A stretch of 64,000 bases of DNA from Saccharopolyspora rhizosphaerae (GCF_003931915.1 NZ_RSAA01000007.1:372001-436000), one strand, 5' to 3'; positions 45,309 through 56,559 are shown, counted from the first letter of the stretch. Notes: generated from the sequence alone by a model not told the origin. Numbers and translations are program-made.

Positions 45309-45998
45309 ATGGCGAAGATCCTGTTCGTGCTCACCGGCGCGGACCACTGGACGCTCAACGACGGCACCAAGCACCCCACCGGGTTCTGGGCCGAGGAGTT
45401 CGTCGCGCCCTACGAGACGTTCACGAAGGCCGGGCACGAGATCGTCGTCGCCTCCCCCGGCGCGGTGGTGCCCACCGTGGACCGCGGCAGCCTGAGCGCC
45501 GACGCCAACGGCGGGCAGGACGCCGCCGACCACATCGCCGCGGTGCTGGAGGAGGCCACCGAGCTGCAGAAGCCGATCGACCTGGCCACCGTCGACCCCG
45601 ACGACTACGACGCGGTGTTCTACCCGGGCGGGCACGGGCCGATGGAGGACTTGGCGGTCAGCGACGACTCGGCACGTGTCCTCACCGGGGCGCTGAACTC
45701 CGACAAGCCCCTGGCGGTCGTCTGCCACGCCCCCGCGGCGATGCTGGCCACCGGCCGCAGCGGCGAGTCCCCGTTCCGCGGCTACCGGGTCACGGCCTTC
45801 ACCAACGCCGAGGAGAGCCAGGCCGGCCTGGCCGACAAGGCCCCGTGGTTGCTGCAGGACCGCCTCACCGAACTCGGTGTCTCCTTCGCGGAAGGCGAGC
45901 CGTGGGCGCCGAACGTCGTCGTGGACCGCAACCTCCACACGGGCCAGAACCCGGCCTCCTCCGCGCCGCTCGCCCAGCGGCTGCTCGAGTCGCTCTGA
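45309..45998 (+). CDS. DJ-1/PfpI family protein (Hsp31-like type 1 glutamine amidotransferase domain)
   Basis: A 229-aa protein: KHPTGFWAEEF with the conserved Glu (E29/E30), YPGGHGPMEDL, and the nucleophile elbow VVCHAPAAML with C139-H140. Such proteins act as glyoxalase III, chaperone or deglycase-like enzymes; the activity is not specified by sequence. ATG 45309 follows GGGAGCG. Two hairpins follow. Confidence 0.9.
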   Translation: MAKILFVLTGADHWTLNDGTKHPTGFWAEEFVAPYETFTKAGHEIVVASPGAVVPTVDRGSLSADANGGQDAADHIAAVLEEATELQKPIDLATVDPDDYDAVFYPGGHGPMEDLAVSDDSARVLTGALNSDKPLAVVCHAPAAMLATGRSGESPFRGYRVTAFTNAEESQAGLADKAPWLLQDRLTELGVSFAEGEPWAPNVVVDRNLHTGQNPASSAPLAQRLLESL

Positions 45999-46010
45999 CC
46001 CACGCGCAGC

Positions 46011-46042
46011 GCGATGCCCTCCGCCGGGCTGGAGGGCATCGC
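46011..46042 (+). terminator. Terminator after DJ-1/PfpI gene
   Basis: A perfect 12-bp stem (GCGATGCCCTCC / GGAGGGCATCGC) with an 8-nt loop, 13 bp past the stop. Confidence 0.85.
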
Positions 46043-46086
46043 CCGCGAGGCGCGCTCGCTCGGCATGCCGGGAGGGGGTGTGTGCC

Positions 46087-46119
46087 GAGGCGAGGAGGTT
46101 TCCCCCTCCTCCTCGCCTC
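46087..46119 (+). terminator. Second hairpin terminator
   Basis: A perfect 12-bp stem (GAGGCGAGGAGG / CCTCCTCGCCTC) with a 9-nt loop TTTCCCCCT; no T-run downstream. Confidence 0.65.
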
Positions 46120-46339
46120 AGCGTGGTGTTGCTGCTCGCGAACACCGACCCCCAGGGACGTGGCGCGGCGCCAACCGTCGCGGTGCGGTGGGACGCCGGG
46201 CGACTCCCGTGCGCGTGAGACGCGCACCCGTCCGTCCGCTTTCGCAGCGACGGGACCAGGCTAGAGCCGTCGATCATGGACGTTCCAGTTCCGCTTCGCA
46301 CAGTCAGCGCCCTGTCACGGGTGCGGGCTGCTGCACCAG

Positions 46340-46389
46340 AACCCCCGCCACGTAAGATCCTCACTCGTTCGTGTGACGTAGCGGGGGTT
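46340..46389 (+). promoter_or_regulatory. Hairpin masking the RBS of the PucR/CdaR gene
   Basis: Outer stem AACCCCCGC / GCGGGGGTT (9 bp), a C-A mismatch, then inner ACGT / ACGT, enclosing a 22-nt loop. The 3' arm contains GGGGG 8-12 nt before the GTG at 46395 and is followed by TTCTC. It could hide the ribosome site or act as an attenuator. Confidence 0.5.
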
Positions 46390-46394
46390 TTCTC

Positions 46395-47849
46395 GTGGTG
46401 CATCCCGTCGAAGAGCAGCACTGCCTGGAGCGGCTTCGCCAGATGCAGCGCGACGCCGCGGAGCCCGCCGGCCTGCGGCGCCTGCTCGGGCGCATCGCTC
46501 GGGAGGTCGGCGGCCACGCCGCGCTGTTCGACCGCGCGGGAAACCCCCTCACCCCCGGCCACCCGCCCGAGGACCTCGCCGGGATCGTGAGCCGCCTCCG
46601 GCGTGACGGGGCGCGTTCCACCGTGGAGCGTTGCGGTGACGACCAGCTGACCGCGTTCGCGATCTCCTCCGAGCCCGACGCGCCGACGCTCGCGCTCTCC
46701 GGTTCGACGATCGACCGCTTCACCACCGAGCCGAACCGCACCGACGCACTGCGCGTGCTGAGCCTGACGTGGCGAGCGCAGCTCGCGCAGGAGCGGTGGC
46801 GGCGGGTCGACGCGGCCGACGACCAGGTCCGCGAGGCGGTGTTGCACCTGCTGATGGACGGCGGTCTCGCCACCGCGCACCGCACGGCCGGCGCGCTCAA
46901 CGACGCGCTGCCGGACCCGATGCGGGTGTGGGTCGTGGAGGTCGGCGCCATCGACCAGGGCGAGCGCGACGCCGTCGCCGAAGTGCTGAACGACATCACC
47001 GGCGGGCGAGCGTGGATGATCAAGTGCCCGGTCTACAGCGGACACCTCATCCCCGCGGTCGCTCCCACGGACCACGAGGACGAGCTGGCGTGCCTGCGGG
47101 AGCTGGTGGCCACGGCGAACGTCTCCACCGGCCGCATCAGCGTCGGCATCAGCGCCGTCCTGCCGCTGCAGGACTTCCCCACCGGCTACACGCAGGCCTT
47201 CCACGCACTGGCGCACGCGCGGGGCAACACCGAGCGGTTCGCGACGTTCCGGCGCAGCCACGACCTCGCCGCCGAGATCGGTGGTCGCGGACATGCCTGG
47301 GCGCGACGGGTGTTGGCCGGGCTGGAGGAGTTCGAGGCGGAACGCCCGCAGGACCCGGCCCGCGACGACCTGCAGGCCACCCTGATGTCCTGGCTGACGT
47401 TCCACCACCAGGCCACCCGCCACCTGAAGATCCACCGCAACACCCTCAGCGCACGGTTGCAGAAGATCGGTTCGCTGCTGGGCCGCGACCTGCACCGGTT
47501 GCAGGACCAGGCCTGCTTGGAGCTCGCGCTCCGGTTGCGCGCCTCGCCCGCGACGCCGGGCTCCACGGAGGAGCTCGAGGAACTGCTGCGCTGCGAGGAG
47601 GTGCGCCGCTGGGCGGCTCGGCTCTTGGCTCCGCTGCGGGACTCGCCGCAGCTGCTGGAGACCGTTCGTTGCTGGCTGCTCGCCGATACCCGGTCGAACC
47701 CTGCGGCCGAAGCCCTGGGAATCTCCGGCACCGCGCTCCGCAAGCGGCTGGTGCGCGTTGAGCAACTGCTGGAGCGCTCCCTGCTGCACTCACCGTCGCT
47801 GAGCTACGACCTGCACTTCGCGCTCCGCGCGCTCGGCGAGATCGGCTGA
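46395..47849 (+). CDS. PucR/CdaR-type transcriptional regulator with two C-terminal HTH segments
   Basis: A 484-aa regulator beginning with GTG. A GGDEF-like central region (about 220-290; STGRISVGISAVLPLQDFP) precedes a first PucR-type HTH (about 330-368; TRHLKIHRNTLSARLQKIGSLL) and a second, similar HTH (about 432-465; PAAEALGISGTALRKRLVRVEQLL). CdaR/PucR proteins control sugar-acid, purine or amino acid catabolism. It stands alone; targets cannot be inferred. The mRNA leader folds onto its ribosome-binding site. Confidence 0.83.
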   Translation: MVHPVEEQHCLERLRQMQRDAAEPAGLRRLLGRIAREVGGHAALFDRAGNPLTPGHPPEDLAGIVSRLRRDGARSTVERCGDDQLTAFAISSEPDAPTLALSGSTIDRFTTEPNRTDALRVLSLTWRAQLAQERWRRVDAADDQVREAVLHLLMDGGLATAHRTAGALNDALPDPMRVWVVEVGAIDQGERDAVAEVLNDITGGRAWMIKCPVYSGHLIPAVAPTDHEDELACLRELVATANVSTGRISVGISAVLPLQDFPTGYTQAFHALAHARGNTERFATFRRSHDLAAEIGGRGHAWARRVLAGLEEFEAERPQDPARDDLQATLMSWLTFHHQATRHLKIHRNTLSARLQKIGSLLGRDLHRLQDQACLELALRLRASPATPGSTEELEELLRCEEVRRWAARLLAPLRDSPQLLETVRCWLLADTRSNPAAEALGISGTALRKRLVRVEQLLERSLLHSPSLSYDLHFALRALGEIG

Positions 47850-48345
47850 ACACCCCGGAGCTCGCACGCTGCACCGTCTTCTCGCAGGGCCGGGACGGCC
47901 TCTCGGGCACGTCCCCACCACTCCGCGTGGCCTCGCGATCGAGGGTTGCGGGAGATCTGCGGCGGAACCGCGGGCGCCGAGCGATGTCGTGGCGAGCACG
48001 CCGGAACGCCCTCCGAAGCGGCGCGTGGAGCCGCGACAATCCTCCTCCACCGCCGAGCGAAGCGAACGCTCGGGGCCGCGAATTCACCACTTCTTCCCGC
48101 TCTGCGGACGTGCACGGGAAAAGGGGAAGAAGATGTCCGGTCCGGGAACGGGACACAGCGCCGGGCTCTGTCCACCGCAGACGTCTCAGCTGGGAAACGG
48201 GAACTCGTTGCGGCACTGGCCGTTTCACGACGAGCACCGCTGCTCGCACTTCCGGCGGCGCTCTGGATCGGTCTAGGGTGCCGGAGCCGAGAGCGCTCGC
48301 ACGCGGTGCGTTCGTCGCATTCCTTCTTCGGAGGTGCTTGAGAAC
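47850..48345. other. Gene-free stretch before the secreted beta-helix gene
   Basis: About 500 bp. No supported gene; no strong hairpin. It should carry the promoter of the secreted protein gene (RBS TCGGAGGTGC just upstream of 48334). Confidence 0.45.
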
Positions 48346-50223
48346 ATGACTCCCGTCTCACAACGGCGTGAGCGACGCCGCTTCCCGTTCCTCGCGGGAA
48401 TGGCCGCTGTCGCCGCCGTGACCGCCGTCGCGCCGAGCGCAGCGGCGATGCCCGGCGCGAACCCCGCACAGCCCGCGCAGCCCGCGCAGCCCGCACAGCC
48501 CGCACAGCCCGCGAAGCCCGCAGCTCCGGCCCCCGGCCCCCAGGCGTGCGCGGGGACCGACACACCGGACTTCGGGCCGAACGTGCGGATCTTCGACCCC
48601 TCGATGTCGCCGGAAACCATCCAGCAGCAGCTCGACGAGGACTTCAACAACCTCAAGGACACGCTGACCGACCAGATGTCCGAGGACCGGGTCGCGCACC
48701 TGTTCAAGCCGGGTGAGTACGCCGTCAACGACAACGTCGGCTACTACACCTCGGTGGCCGGTCTCGGGAAGAACCCGGGCGATGTCACCATCAACGGGAA
48801 CATCACCGTCGACGCGTTCAACGACTCCGACGAGGGCAACGCCACGCAGAACTTCTGGCGCTCCGCGGAGAACATGACCGTCAAGCCCAACGGCGCCAAC
48901 CGCTGGGGTGTGTCGCAGGCCGCGCCGATGCGCCGCATGGACATCCAGGGCGACCTGGACCTGTACCCGGCCAGCTACGGCTGGGCCAGCGGCGGCTACC
49001 TCGCCGACACCAAGGTGTCGGGCACCACCGAGTCCTCGTCCCAGCAGCAGTGGTACACCCGCGACTCGCAGCTGGGCGCGTGGGACGGCGGGGTGTGGAA
49101 CATGACGTTCTCGGGCGTCGCCGGCGCGCCGCCCACCGCGTTCCCGGAGCCGCCGCACACCACGCTGGAGTCGACGCCGGTGTCGGCCGACGTGCCGTAC
49201 CTCCACGTCGACGAGGCCGGCAAGTTCCAGGTGTTCCGCCCGGACGTGCGCACCAACGCCAGCGGCCCGAGCTGGGCCGGCGGTGAGACTCCCGGCACGT
49301 CGGTGCCGATGAGCGAGTTCTACGTGGCCAAGCCGACCGACACGGCCGCCGACATCAACGCCGCGGTGGCGTCGGGCTGCCACCTGTTCTTCACCCCGGG
49401 CGTGTACCACCTCGACGACACGATCCGGATCACCAACCCGGACACGATCGTGCTCGGGGTGGGCTACCCGACCCTGATGCCCGACACCGGCAAGACGGCG
49501 GTGGAGGTCGCCGACGTCGACGGCGTGCGCATCAAGGGAGTGCTCTTCGACGCGGGCACCCAGAACTCGCCGAGCCTGTTGACCGTGGGCGAGGAGGGCG
49601 CTTCTGCGGACCACTCGCAGAACCCGACGATCCTGCAGGACGTGTTCTTCCGGCTGGGCGGCACGGTGGCCGGCAAGGCGACCAACAGCCTTGTGGTCAA
49701 CAGCAAGAACACCGTCATGGACCACATCTGGGCTTGGCGCGCCGACCACGGCAACGAGGGGACGTTCGGGTGGGACGTCAACCCGGGCGAGACCGGCGTG
49801 CTGGTCAACGGGGACGACGTGACGGCCACCGGCTTGTTCGTCGAGCACTACAACAAGTACCAGGTGGTCTGGAACGGCAACAACGGCAAGACGGTCTTCT
49901 TCCAGAACGAGATGCCCTACGACGTCCCGGACCAGGCCTCCTACATGAACGACAACGGCCTGGAGGGCTGGGCCGCCTACAAGGTGGGCGACCAGGTCAC
50001 CGACCACGAGGCGTGGGGTGTGGGGAGCTACTGCTTCTTCAACACCAACCCCGAGGTGAAGAACCACCACGCCTTCGAGGTTCCGGCCGTGCCGGGCGTG
50101 AAGTTCCACAGCCTGGCCACGGTGTCGCTCAACGAGAAGGGCTCGATCACCCACATCATCAACGACACGGGCGATGTGACCCCGCCGGAGACGACCCCGT
50201 CGAACCTGGCGAACTTCCCGTGA
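48346..50223 (+). CDS. Secreted right-handed beta-helix protein (pectate-lyase/GH55-like fold)
   Basis: A 625-aa exported protein. A signal peptide with twin Arg pairs ahead of the hydrophobic core (RRERRRFPFLAGMAAVAAV) ends near AAAMPG; a PAQ/QPA proline-alanine linker of about 24 residues follows. The mature part has two beta-helix repeats regions (HLFKPGEYAVNDNVGYYTSVAGLG and HLFFTPGVYHLDDTIRITNP, each in parts), typical of pectate-lyase-like or GH55-like polysaccharide-acting proteins. Close relatives in actinomycetes are annotated variously (coagulation factor 5/8, adenylyl cyclase); I do not assign an activity. The ATG at 48346 is favoured over TTG 48334. Confidence 0.85.
   Translation: MTPVSQRRERRRFPFLAGMAAVAAVTAVAPSAAAMPGANPAQPAQPAQPAQPAQPAKPAAPAPGPQACAGTDTPDFGPNVRIFDPSMSPETIQQQLDEDFNNLKDTLTDQMSEDRVAHLFKPGEYAVNDNVGYYTSVAGLGKNPGDVTINGNITVDAFNDSDEGNATQNFWRSAENMTVKPNGANRWGVSQAAPMRRMDIQGDLDLYPASYGWASGGYLADTKVSGTTESSSQQQWYTRDSQLGAWDGGVWNMTFSGVAGAPPTAFPEPPHTTLESTPVSADVPYLHVDEAGKFQVFRPDVRTNASGPSWAGGETPGTSVPMSEFYVAKPTDTAADINAAVASGCHLFFTPGVYHLDDTIRITNPDTIVLGVGYPTLMPDTGKTAVEVADVDGVRIKGVLFDAGTQNSPSLLTVGEEGASADHSQNPTILQDVFFRLGGTVAGKATNSLVVNSKNTVMDHIWAWRADHGNEGTFGWDVNPGETGVLVNGDDVTATGLFVEHYNKYQVVWNGNNGKTVFFQNEMPYDVPDQASYMNDNGLEGWAAYKVGDQVTDHEAWGVGSYCFFNTNPEVKNHHAFEVPAVPGVKFHSLATVSLNEKGSITHIINDTGDVTPPETTPSNLANFP
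48466..48540 (+). repeat. In-frame CCCGC(A/G)CAG-type tandem repeat (Pro-Ala-Gln linker)
   Basis: A 9-bp unit (CCC GCR CAG) is repeated about five times, encoding PAQPAQPAQ then PAKPAAPAP. Such repeats vary in copy number by slippage and form an extended linker after the signal peptide. Confidence 0.85.
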
Positions 50224-50240
50224 CCTGACGGACGCCCGAG

Positions 50241-50277
50241 CACACCGGGCGAGGCCACCACGGCCTCGCCCGGTGTG
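50241..50277 (+). terminator. Terminator after beta-helix gene
   Basis: A 16-bp perfect stem (50241-50256 / 50262-50277), loop ACCAC, 18 bp after the stop. Confidence 0.9.
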
Positions 50278-50773
50278 CCCTTCGAAGCGCGAGCCGCGAC
50301 GCTCGCCGGCGTGGAGCCCGCCCGAAACCCGCCGCTCCCCAGCACTTCCGCACGGTGGAAGCCGAACCAGCGGAGACCGGACGAAGCGCACGAACCGCCG
50401 CATCGGGGCTGGCGAGAAGCGGCCAGCCCACAAGCGGACTGTTGACTTCCCCTCCGGCCCGGGAAAGCCTGGACACGAGGCGCTCTTGATTCACCCCTCC
50501 CAGTTCGGAGAGTGAAGCATGACCCGAACCGCCATGCCACGGCGCCGATGTCGCGGTTCTCCGCACCTGCCGACCGCGACCGCACCGGCCTCGACCACCT
50601 GCGGCGCCTCGTTCCCAGCCCACGCCTCGCACCCCGCCGGACCGCCCTCCGCCACCGACCGCACGGCGGAGGGCTTCTCCGGACCAGACCTCCGACGCAC
50701 CCGACGAAGCCCCCAGCGGCCGGTGAGCGCCCTGGGCCGGTGAGGAGTTCCAGCGGAACTCCCACCCCAGACT

Positions 50774-50811
50774 CGGGGCGCGCCCGCACCCTCCCGCGTG
50801 GGCGCGCCCCG
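50774..50811 (-). terminator. Terminator after the DHA2 pump gene
   Basis: A 12-bp perfect GC-rich stem (50774-50785 / 50800-50811) with a 14-nt loop, 29 bp past the minus-strand stop at 50840. Confidence 0.75.
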
Positions 50812-50839
50812 GACCTGCGGTCGGCGAGACGGCGTGACG

Positions 50840-53076
<2,237 letters not shown>

Positions 53077-53077
53077 G

Positions 53078-53095
53078 GAGTGCATTGTTGCACTC
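53078..53095. promoter_or_regulatory. Probable TetR operator
   Basis: Inverted repeat GAGTGCA-TTGT-TGCACTC, perfect 7-bp arms, directly before the TetR start. Its position suggests autorepression. Confidence 0.7.
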
Positions 53096-53449
53096 TGGCG
53101 GCGAGCGTGCAGAACTGCCCGGTTCCACAAAGGGCTGTCGGCTGATCGGCAGGGACGGCTCGGTTGGTCGGGCGCGCTTCGAGCCGCGCCCGTGCTCCGG
53201 AGTCGCTGCTCACCATCGGGCGACCCCTCCCCCCAGGCGTAACGACTGGGGGCGGGTACCGCACGCGGCGAGACCTGGTGCGACCGCCTGCACCTCAAGG
53301 CCACCGCGCGACCGTCGCCCAGCGGGTGTTCCCCAGCTACGAGCAGCTGCTGGTGGACCTGCCGTCTCCGAGATCGACCTGCTCACCCTGGTGGCGGAAG
53401 CCCGAAAGGCCGTTGACGTGGACCTCGCTCGAGGTGTGAGGCTGGAGGC
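53096..53449. other. Divergent intergenic region tetR / NAT
   Basis: About 350 bp. Promoters of both genes must lie here. No gene or further palindrome is supported. Confidence 0.5.
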
Positions 53450-54253
53450 ATGACCGATCCCCAGGACGTCGAAGCGCTCGACCTCGACGCGTACCTCGCC
53501 CGCACCGGGCAATCCGCGGCGCCGCCCTCCGCCGCGTCTCTGGCCGCGCTGCACGAGGCGCACGTGCGCACGATCCCGTTCGAGAACGTCGACCCGGCGA
53601 GCGGCCGCACACCGCAACTCGACCTGGGGTCGATCACGGACAAGCTGGTGCGCAAGCAGCGCGGCGGCTACTGCTTCGAGCACGGGCTGCTGTTCGCGGC
53701 CGTGCTGGAGCGCCTCGGCTACGAGGTCTCCCGGCGGGCCGCGCGAGTCCAACCGCACCGCGGTGGACCGCGCACGCACATGAACCTCGTGGTCACCGTC
53801 GACGGCGTGGAGCACCTGGCCGACGTCGGCTTCGGCGCGGGCGTGCTGCGCCCGATGCCGCTGGAGGACGGCGCGGTGGTCGACCAGGCCGGGTGGAAGC
53901 ACCGGCTGGTCCGGGACGGTCGAGCGTGGACCTTGCAGAAGGAGACCGCGGAGGGGTGGGAGCCGCTGCACGCCTTCGACGACCAGCCGCAGCGCCTCAT
54001 CGACTACGAGGTGTTCAACCACTACACGGCCACGCACCCGAACTCGCCGTTCACCGGCAAGCTGGTCGTGATGCGGCTCGACCACGGCATCAGCCGCAAG
54101 CTCATCGGCGACACCCTCATCGTCGAACGACCGGACGGCTCGCAGGAGATCGCACCCGTCGCCGACCGGGGCGACGCGCTCCGGTACCTCGACGTCGTTC
54201 TCACCGACGAGGAGCTGGCCGCACTCGAAGAACGGCTGCTGCAGCAGGCGTGA
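53450..54253 (+). CDS. nat: Arylamine N-acetyltransferase
   Basis: A 267-aa NAT that transfers acetyl from acetyl-CoA to arylamines or hydrazines. The catalytic triad is visible: C75 (RGGYCFEHG), H110 (RTHMNLVV) and D125 (LADVGFGA), plus IPFENVD near 42-48. GGAGGC precedes the ATG by 6 nt. In actinomycetes NATs are used in drug acetylation or amide formation in ansamycin-type biosynthesis; no such cluster surrounds it. Confidence 0.95.
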   Translation: MTDPQDVEALDLDAYLARTGQSAAPPSAASLAALHEAHVRTIPFENVDPASGRTPQLDLGSITDKLVRKQRGGYCFEHGLLFAAVLERLGYEVSRRAARVQPHRGGPRTHMNLVVTVDGVEHLADVGFGAGVLRPMPLEDGAVVDQAGWKHRLVRDGRAWTLQKETAEGWEPLHAFDDQPQRLIDYEVFNHYTATHPNSPFTGKLVVMRLDHGISRKLIGDTLIVERPDGSQEIAPVADRGDALRYLDVVLTDEELAALEERLLQQA

Positions 54254-54269
54254 CCGCGCTCGGCCCCGC

Positions 54270-55451
54270 TCAGACCAGCTGCTCGAGGTCCGGCACGATC
54301 TGCGAGAGCGGCGGCAGGGCCCTCGTCCGGCGCTGCATCCCGCGCGCGGCGCTGCGGAACGACGACTCCTCCAGCACCCGCAGCACGGACTCGTGCAACG
54401 CCGGAGCGGAGGCGTCCTCGACGGCGAGCGTCAGCCCCGCGCCGAGATCGGCGATGCGCCCGGCGTTGGCGGGCTGCTCGGCGAACATCGGCACACCCAC
54501 CATCGGCACACCCGCGTAGAGCGCTTCCCGCGTGCTGTTGAAGCCGCAGTGCGTGATGAACGCGTCGCAGGCGGGCAACAGCGTCTGCTGCTGGACGAAC
54601 GAGGTCAGGTGCACGTTCTCCGCGCGCACCCCGGTCCACTCCTGCGGTTCGCGGTGGGCGCCGAGCGCGACCACACCGGTGACCGGCAGCTTGCCCAGCA
54701 CCTCGATGATCGTCTCGATCAGCTGGGGACGTTCGTCGAGCATCATCGGCGCGTTCGATCCGAGGCTCGCCAGCACCAGCGGCCGGTCGGGCAGCTCAGC
54801 GACGGCCGGGTCGAGCTGCTGCGGATCACCGTCGGGCATCCGGTAGTGGCGCGCGGAGTCGAGCCGGGCCGCGTCCGGGTAGAAGGCCTCGGGCACCACC
54901 CCGGCGCGGAACGTGCGCATCGGCTGCCACGGGTCGGTGACCGGGTCGAGCCCGAAGTGCGCGCGGCCTGCGTTGAGGTGGTCGAGGACGTCGCCGAACG
55001 GCGCCATCGGGCCGATGTCGATGACCGCGTTGGGCACGCCCCACTTCTCCGCCGCGTAGTAGCCGCCGAACTCGGTGGCCTCGCGGACGACCAGGTCGGG
55101 TCGGTCGGCGTGTTCCCACAGCCGTTCGCCGAAGTGGCGCCCGAGCAGCTCGACGAAGTTGCCGCCGAAGACGTCCGAGGTGACGCCGACGGTCTCGACG
55201 CCGCGCCGCCGGGCGTGGTCCTCGTCGAACCCCGTGGCCCCGTAGCGCTCGGGGTCGGCGGCCAGGTCGCGCATGGTCAGCAGGTCGGGCAGCACGAGCG
55301 GTTCGAGCCCGGCGCCTTCGACCGTCCCGGCCATGGACTCGCTGGTGGCGACGACGACGGTGTGCCCGGCCTCGCGGAGCTGGCGGCCGACCGGCAGCAG
55401 CAGCGGGACGAGGTGCGAGTAGACGGGCATGGCGGTCAGGACGATGCGCAA
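54270..55451 (-). CDS. MGT-type (GT1) glycosyltransferase
   Basis: A 393-aa macrolide-glycosyltransferase-family protein. N-terminal IVLTAMPVYSHLVPLLLPVGRQL and the donor-binding HCGFNSTREALYAGVPMVGVPMFAEQPANA are typical of GT1 enzymes, including Mgt/OleD macrolide-inactivating types. TTG at 55451 begins at the conserved N-terminus; no strong RBS. It lies 71 bp after the cyclase on the same strand and may be co-transcribed with it. Acceptor unknown. Confidence 0.88.
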   Translation of the reverse strand: MRIVLTAMPVYSHLVPLLLPVGRQLREAGHTVVVATSESMAGTVEGAGLEPLVLPDLLTMRDLAADPERYGATGFDEDHARRRGVETVGVTSDVFGGNFVELLGRHFGERLWEHADRPDLVVREATEFGGYYAAEKWGVPNAVIDIGPMAPFGDVLDHLNAGRAHFGLDPVTDPWQPMRTFRAGVVPEAFYPDAARLDSARHYRMPDGDPQQLDPAVAELPDRPLVLASLGSNAPMMLDERPQLIETIIEVLGKLPVTGVVALGAHREPQEWTGVRAENVHLTSFVQQQTLLPACDAFITHCGFNSTREALYAGVPMVGVPMFAEQPANAGRIADLGAGLTLAVEDASAPALHESVLRVLEESSFRSAARGMQRRTRALPPLSQIVPDLEQLV

Positions 55452-55522
55452 GTCGATCCCATTCGGCCGGTTTCGCAGAACTGGACAGCGCGCTGTCCGG
55501 TTGCGACGGTACACCCGGCCGG

Positions 55523-56299
55523 TCACCGGCCGTGGTGCGGAACCACGGCGAACACGGCCGTGCCCTTCGGCACGCCCTTCGCCCGGAACCGGCGGCTGCG
55601 CACCACGTAGCGGTCCCGTTCCGCGGCGTCCAGCACCTGCCCGGTGACCAGCACTTCCCCGCCGCCGGCGGCGTCGGCGACGCGCGCGGCGATGTTGACG
55701 TCCACACCGACGTAGTCCCGACCCACCTTGCGCGGCCGACCGCGGTGCAGCCCGACCCGCAGCGACGGACGGTAGCCGTCGTGGTGGAGCGCGTTGACCG
55801 CCGAGCCCAGCGCGGCGGCGGCTTCGACCGCCTTGTCGACGTCGGAGAAGGCCACCATCGCGCCATCGCCGAGCGACTTGACGACCACGCCGCCGAACCC
55901 GCCGACGACGTCGTCGGTGACCTCGAAGAACTGGCGCAGCAACCGCAGGACCTGGTCGTCCCCGACCCGCAGGGCCCAGCTGGAGAAGCCCACGAGATCG
56001 GTGAACATGATCGTGACCGCCCCGTCCACGGCCCCCTTGCTCGTCAACGCCCGCCACGCCTGCACGGTCGCCAAGCCCAGCTCCCGCACGGCGCTCGGCC
56101 GGTCCCCGGCAGCCTGCAGCACCAGCCGGGCCACCCGGTCCGCAGGCTTGCCGGAGCCGGCGAAGGCGACCTCGCCCGACCCGGGCAGCATCCTCCGAGC
56201 TCCCCGCAAGGCACCCACCACGCGCCGGCTCTGGTTGACCTGCCGGACGCGAGCTCCGGCACGTCCCCAGAGCCCGGCAGGCCGCGACTCGTCGATCAT
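55523..56299 (-). CDS. Class III adenylate/guanylate cyclase
   Basis: A 258-aa soluble cyclase. About 90 N-terminal residues without a known domain precede the catalytic domain (about 92-255): IMFTDLVGFSSWAL with the first metal Asp, VVKSLGDGAMVAFSD with Lys and second Asp, YVGVDVNIAARVADAAG. The catalytic set is complete. ATG at 56299 sits about 10 nt after GAGGGGG. A long palindrome lies 47-80 bp upstream. Confidence 0.9.
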   Translation of the reverse strand: MIDESRPAGLWGRAGARVRQVNQSRRVVGALRGARRMLPGSGEVAFAGSGKPADRVARLVLQAAGDRPSAVRELGLATVQAWRALTSKGAVDGAVTIMFTDLVGFSSWALRVGDDQVLRLLRQFFEVTDDVVGGFGGVVVKSLGDGAMVAFSDVDKAVEAAAALGSAVNALHHDGYRPSLRVGLHRGRPRKVGRDYVGVDVNIAARVADAAGGGEVLVTGQVLDAAERDRYVVRSRRFRAKGVPKGTAVFAVVPHHGR

Positions 56300-56345
56300 C
56301 GAGAAGAACCCCCTCACCACCCGACCACACCGCCGCCACCAGCGT

Positions 56346-56379
56346 ACAGCGCTACCTACTCCCGAGTAGGTAGCGCTGT
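56346..56379. promoter_or_regulatory. 34-bp near-perfect palindrome between cyclase and arsR
   Basis: Arms of 16 bp (ACAGCGCTACCTACTC / GAGTAGGTAGCGCTGT) around CC. Too close to a start codon and with no T-run to be a terminator for either gene; the core TACCTACTCCCGAGTAGGTA resembles an operator of a dimeric regulator. It is upstream of the cyclase promoter region. Confidence 0.65.
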
Positions 56380-56559
56380 CGGGTTGCCCTGGGAGGGAGT
56401 CGTCTTGACGAGGCCTTCGGCCGGAACCTCCACGGCCTGGGGGCGTTTCCCGGCGGGTACGCGCTCAGAGCCCGACCGGTCCAGCTCATGAGCGGCCGCG
56501 GGGCCGCGGTGGCGCACCCTCGACCTGCCAGGTCGACCTGGCCGTGGGCACCGGTGCCG

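Larger units (their letters stand above)
45999..46394. other. Intergenic region with three hairpins
   Basis: About 400 bp before the PucR/CdaR gene at 46395. Two are terminators behind the DJ-1 gene, and the third abuts the next start codon; each is listed separately. No gene is seen. Confidence 0.6.
50224..50839. other. Gene-free stretch between convergent units
   Basis: About 615 bp flanked by two terminators (50241-50277 and 50774-50811). Open frames inside are shadows with no recognisable domain. Confidence 0.5.

Noticed and set aside
45231-47789. An 852-codon minus-strand frame
   Set aside because: Covers the DJ-1 and PucR genes in antisense and crosses three hairpins; composition is shadow-like.
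48466-48540. Short tandem repeat considered as CRISPR or VNTR element
   Set aside because: It is in frame and encodes a Pro-Ala-Gln linker; there are no spacers. Kept only as a coding repeat.
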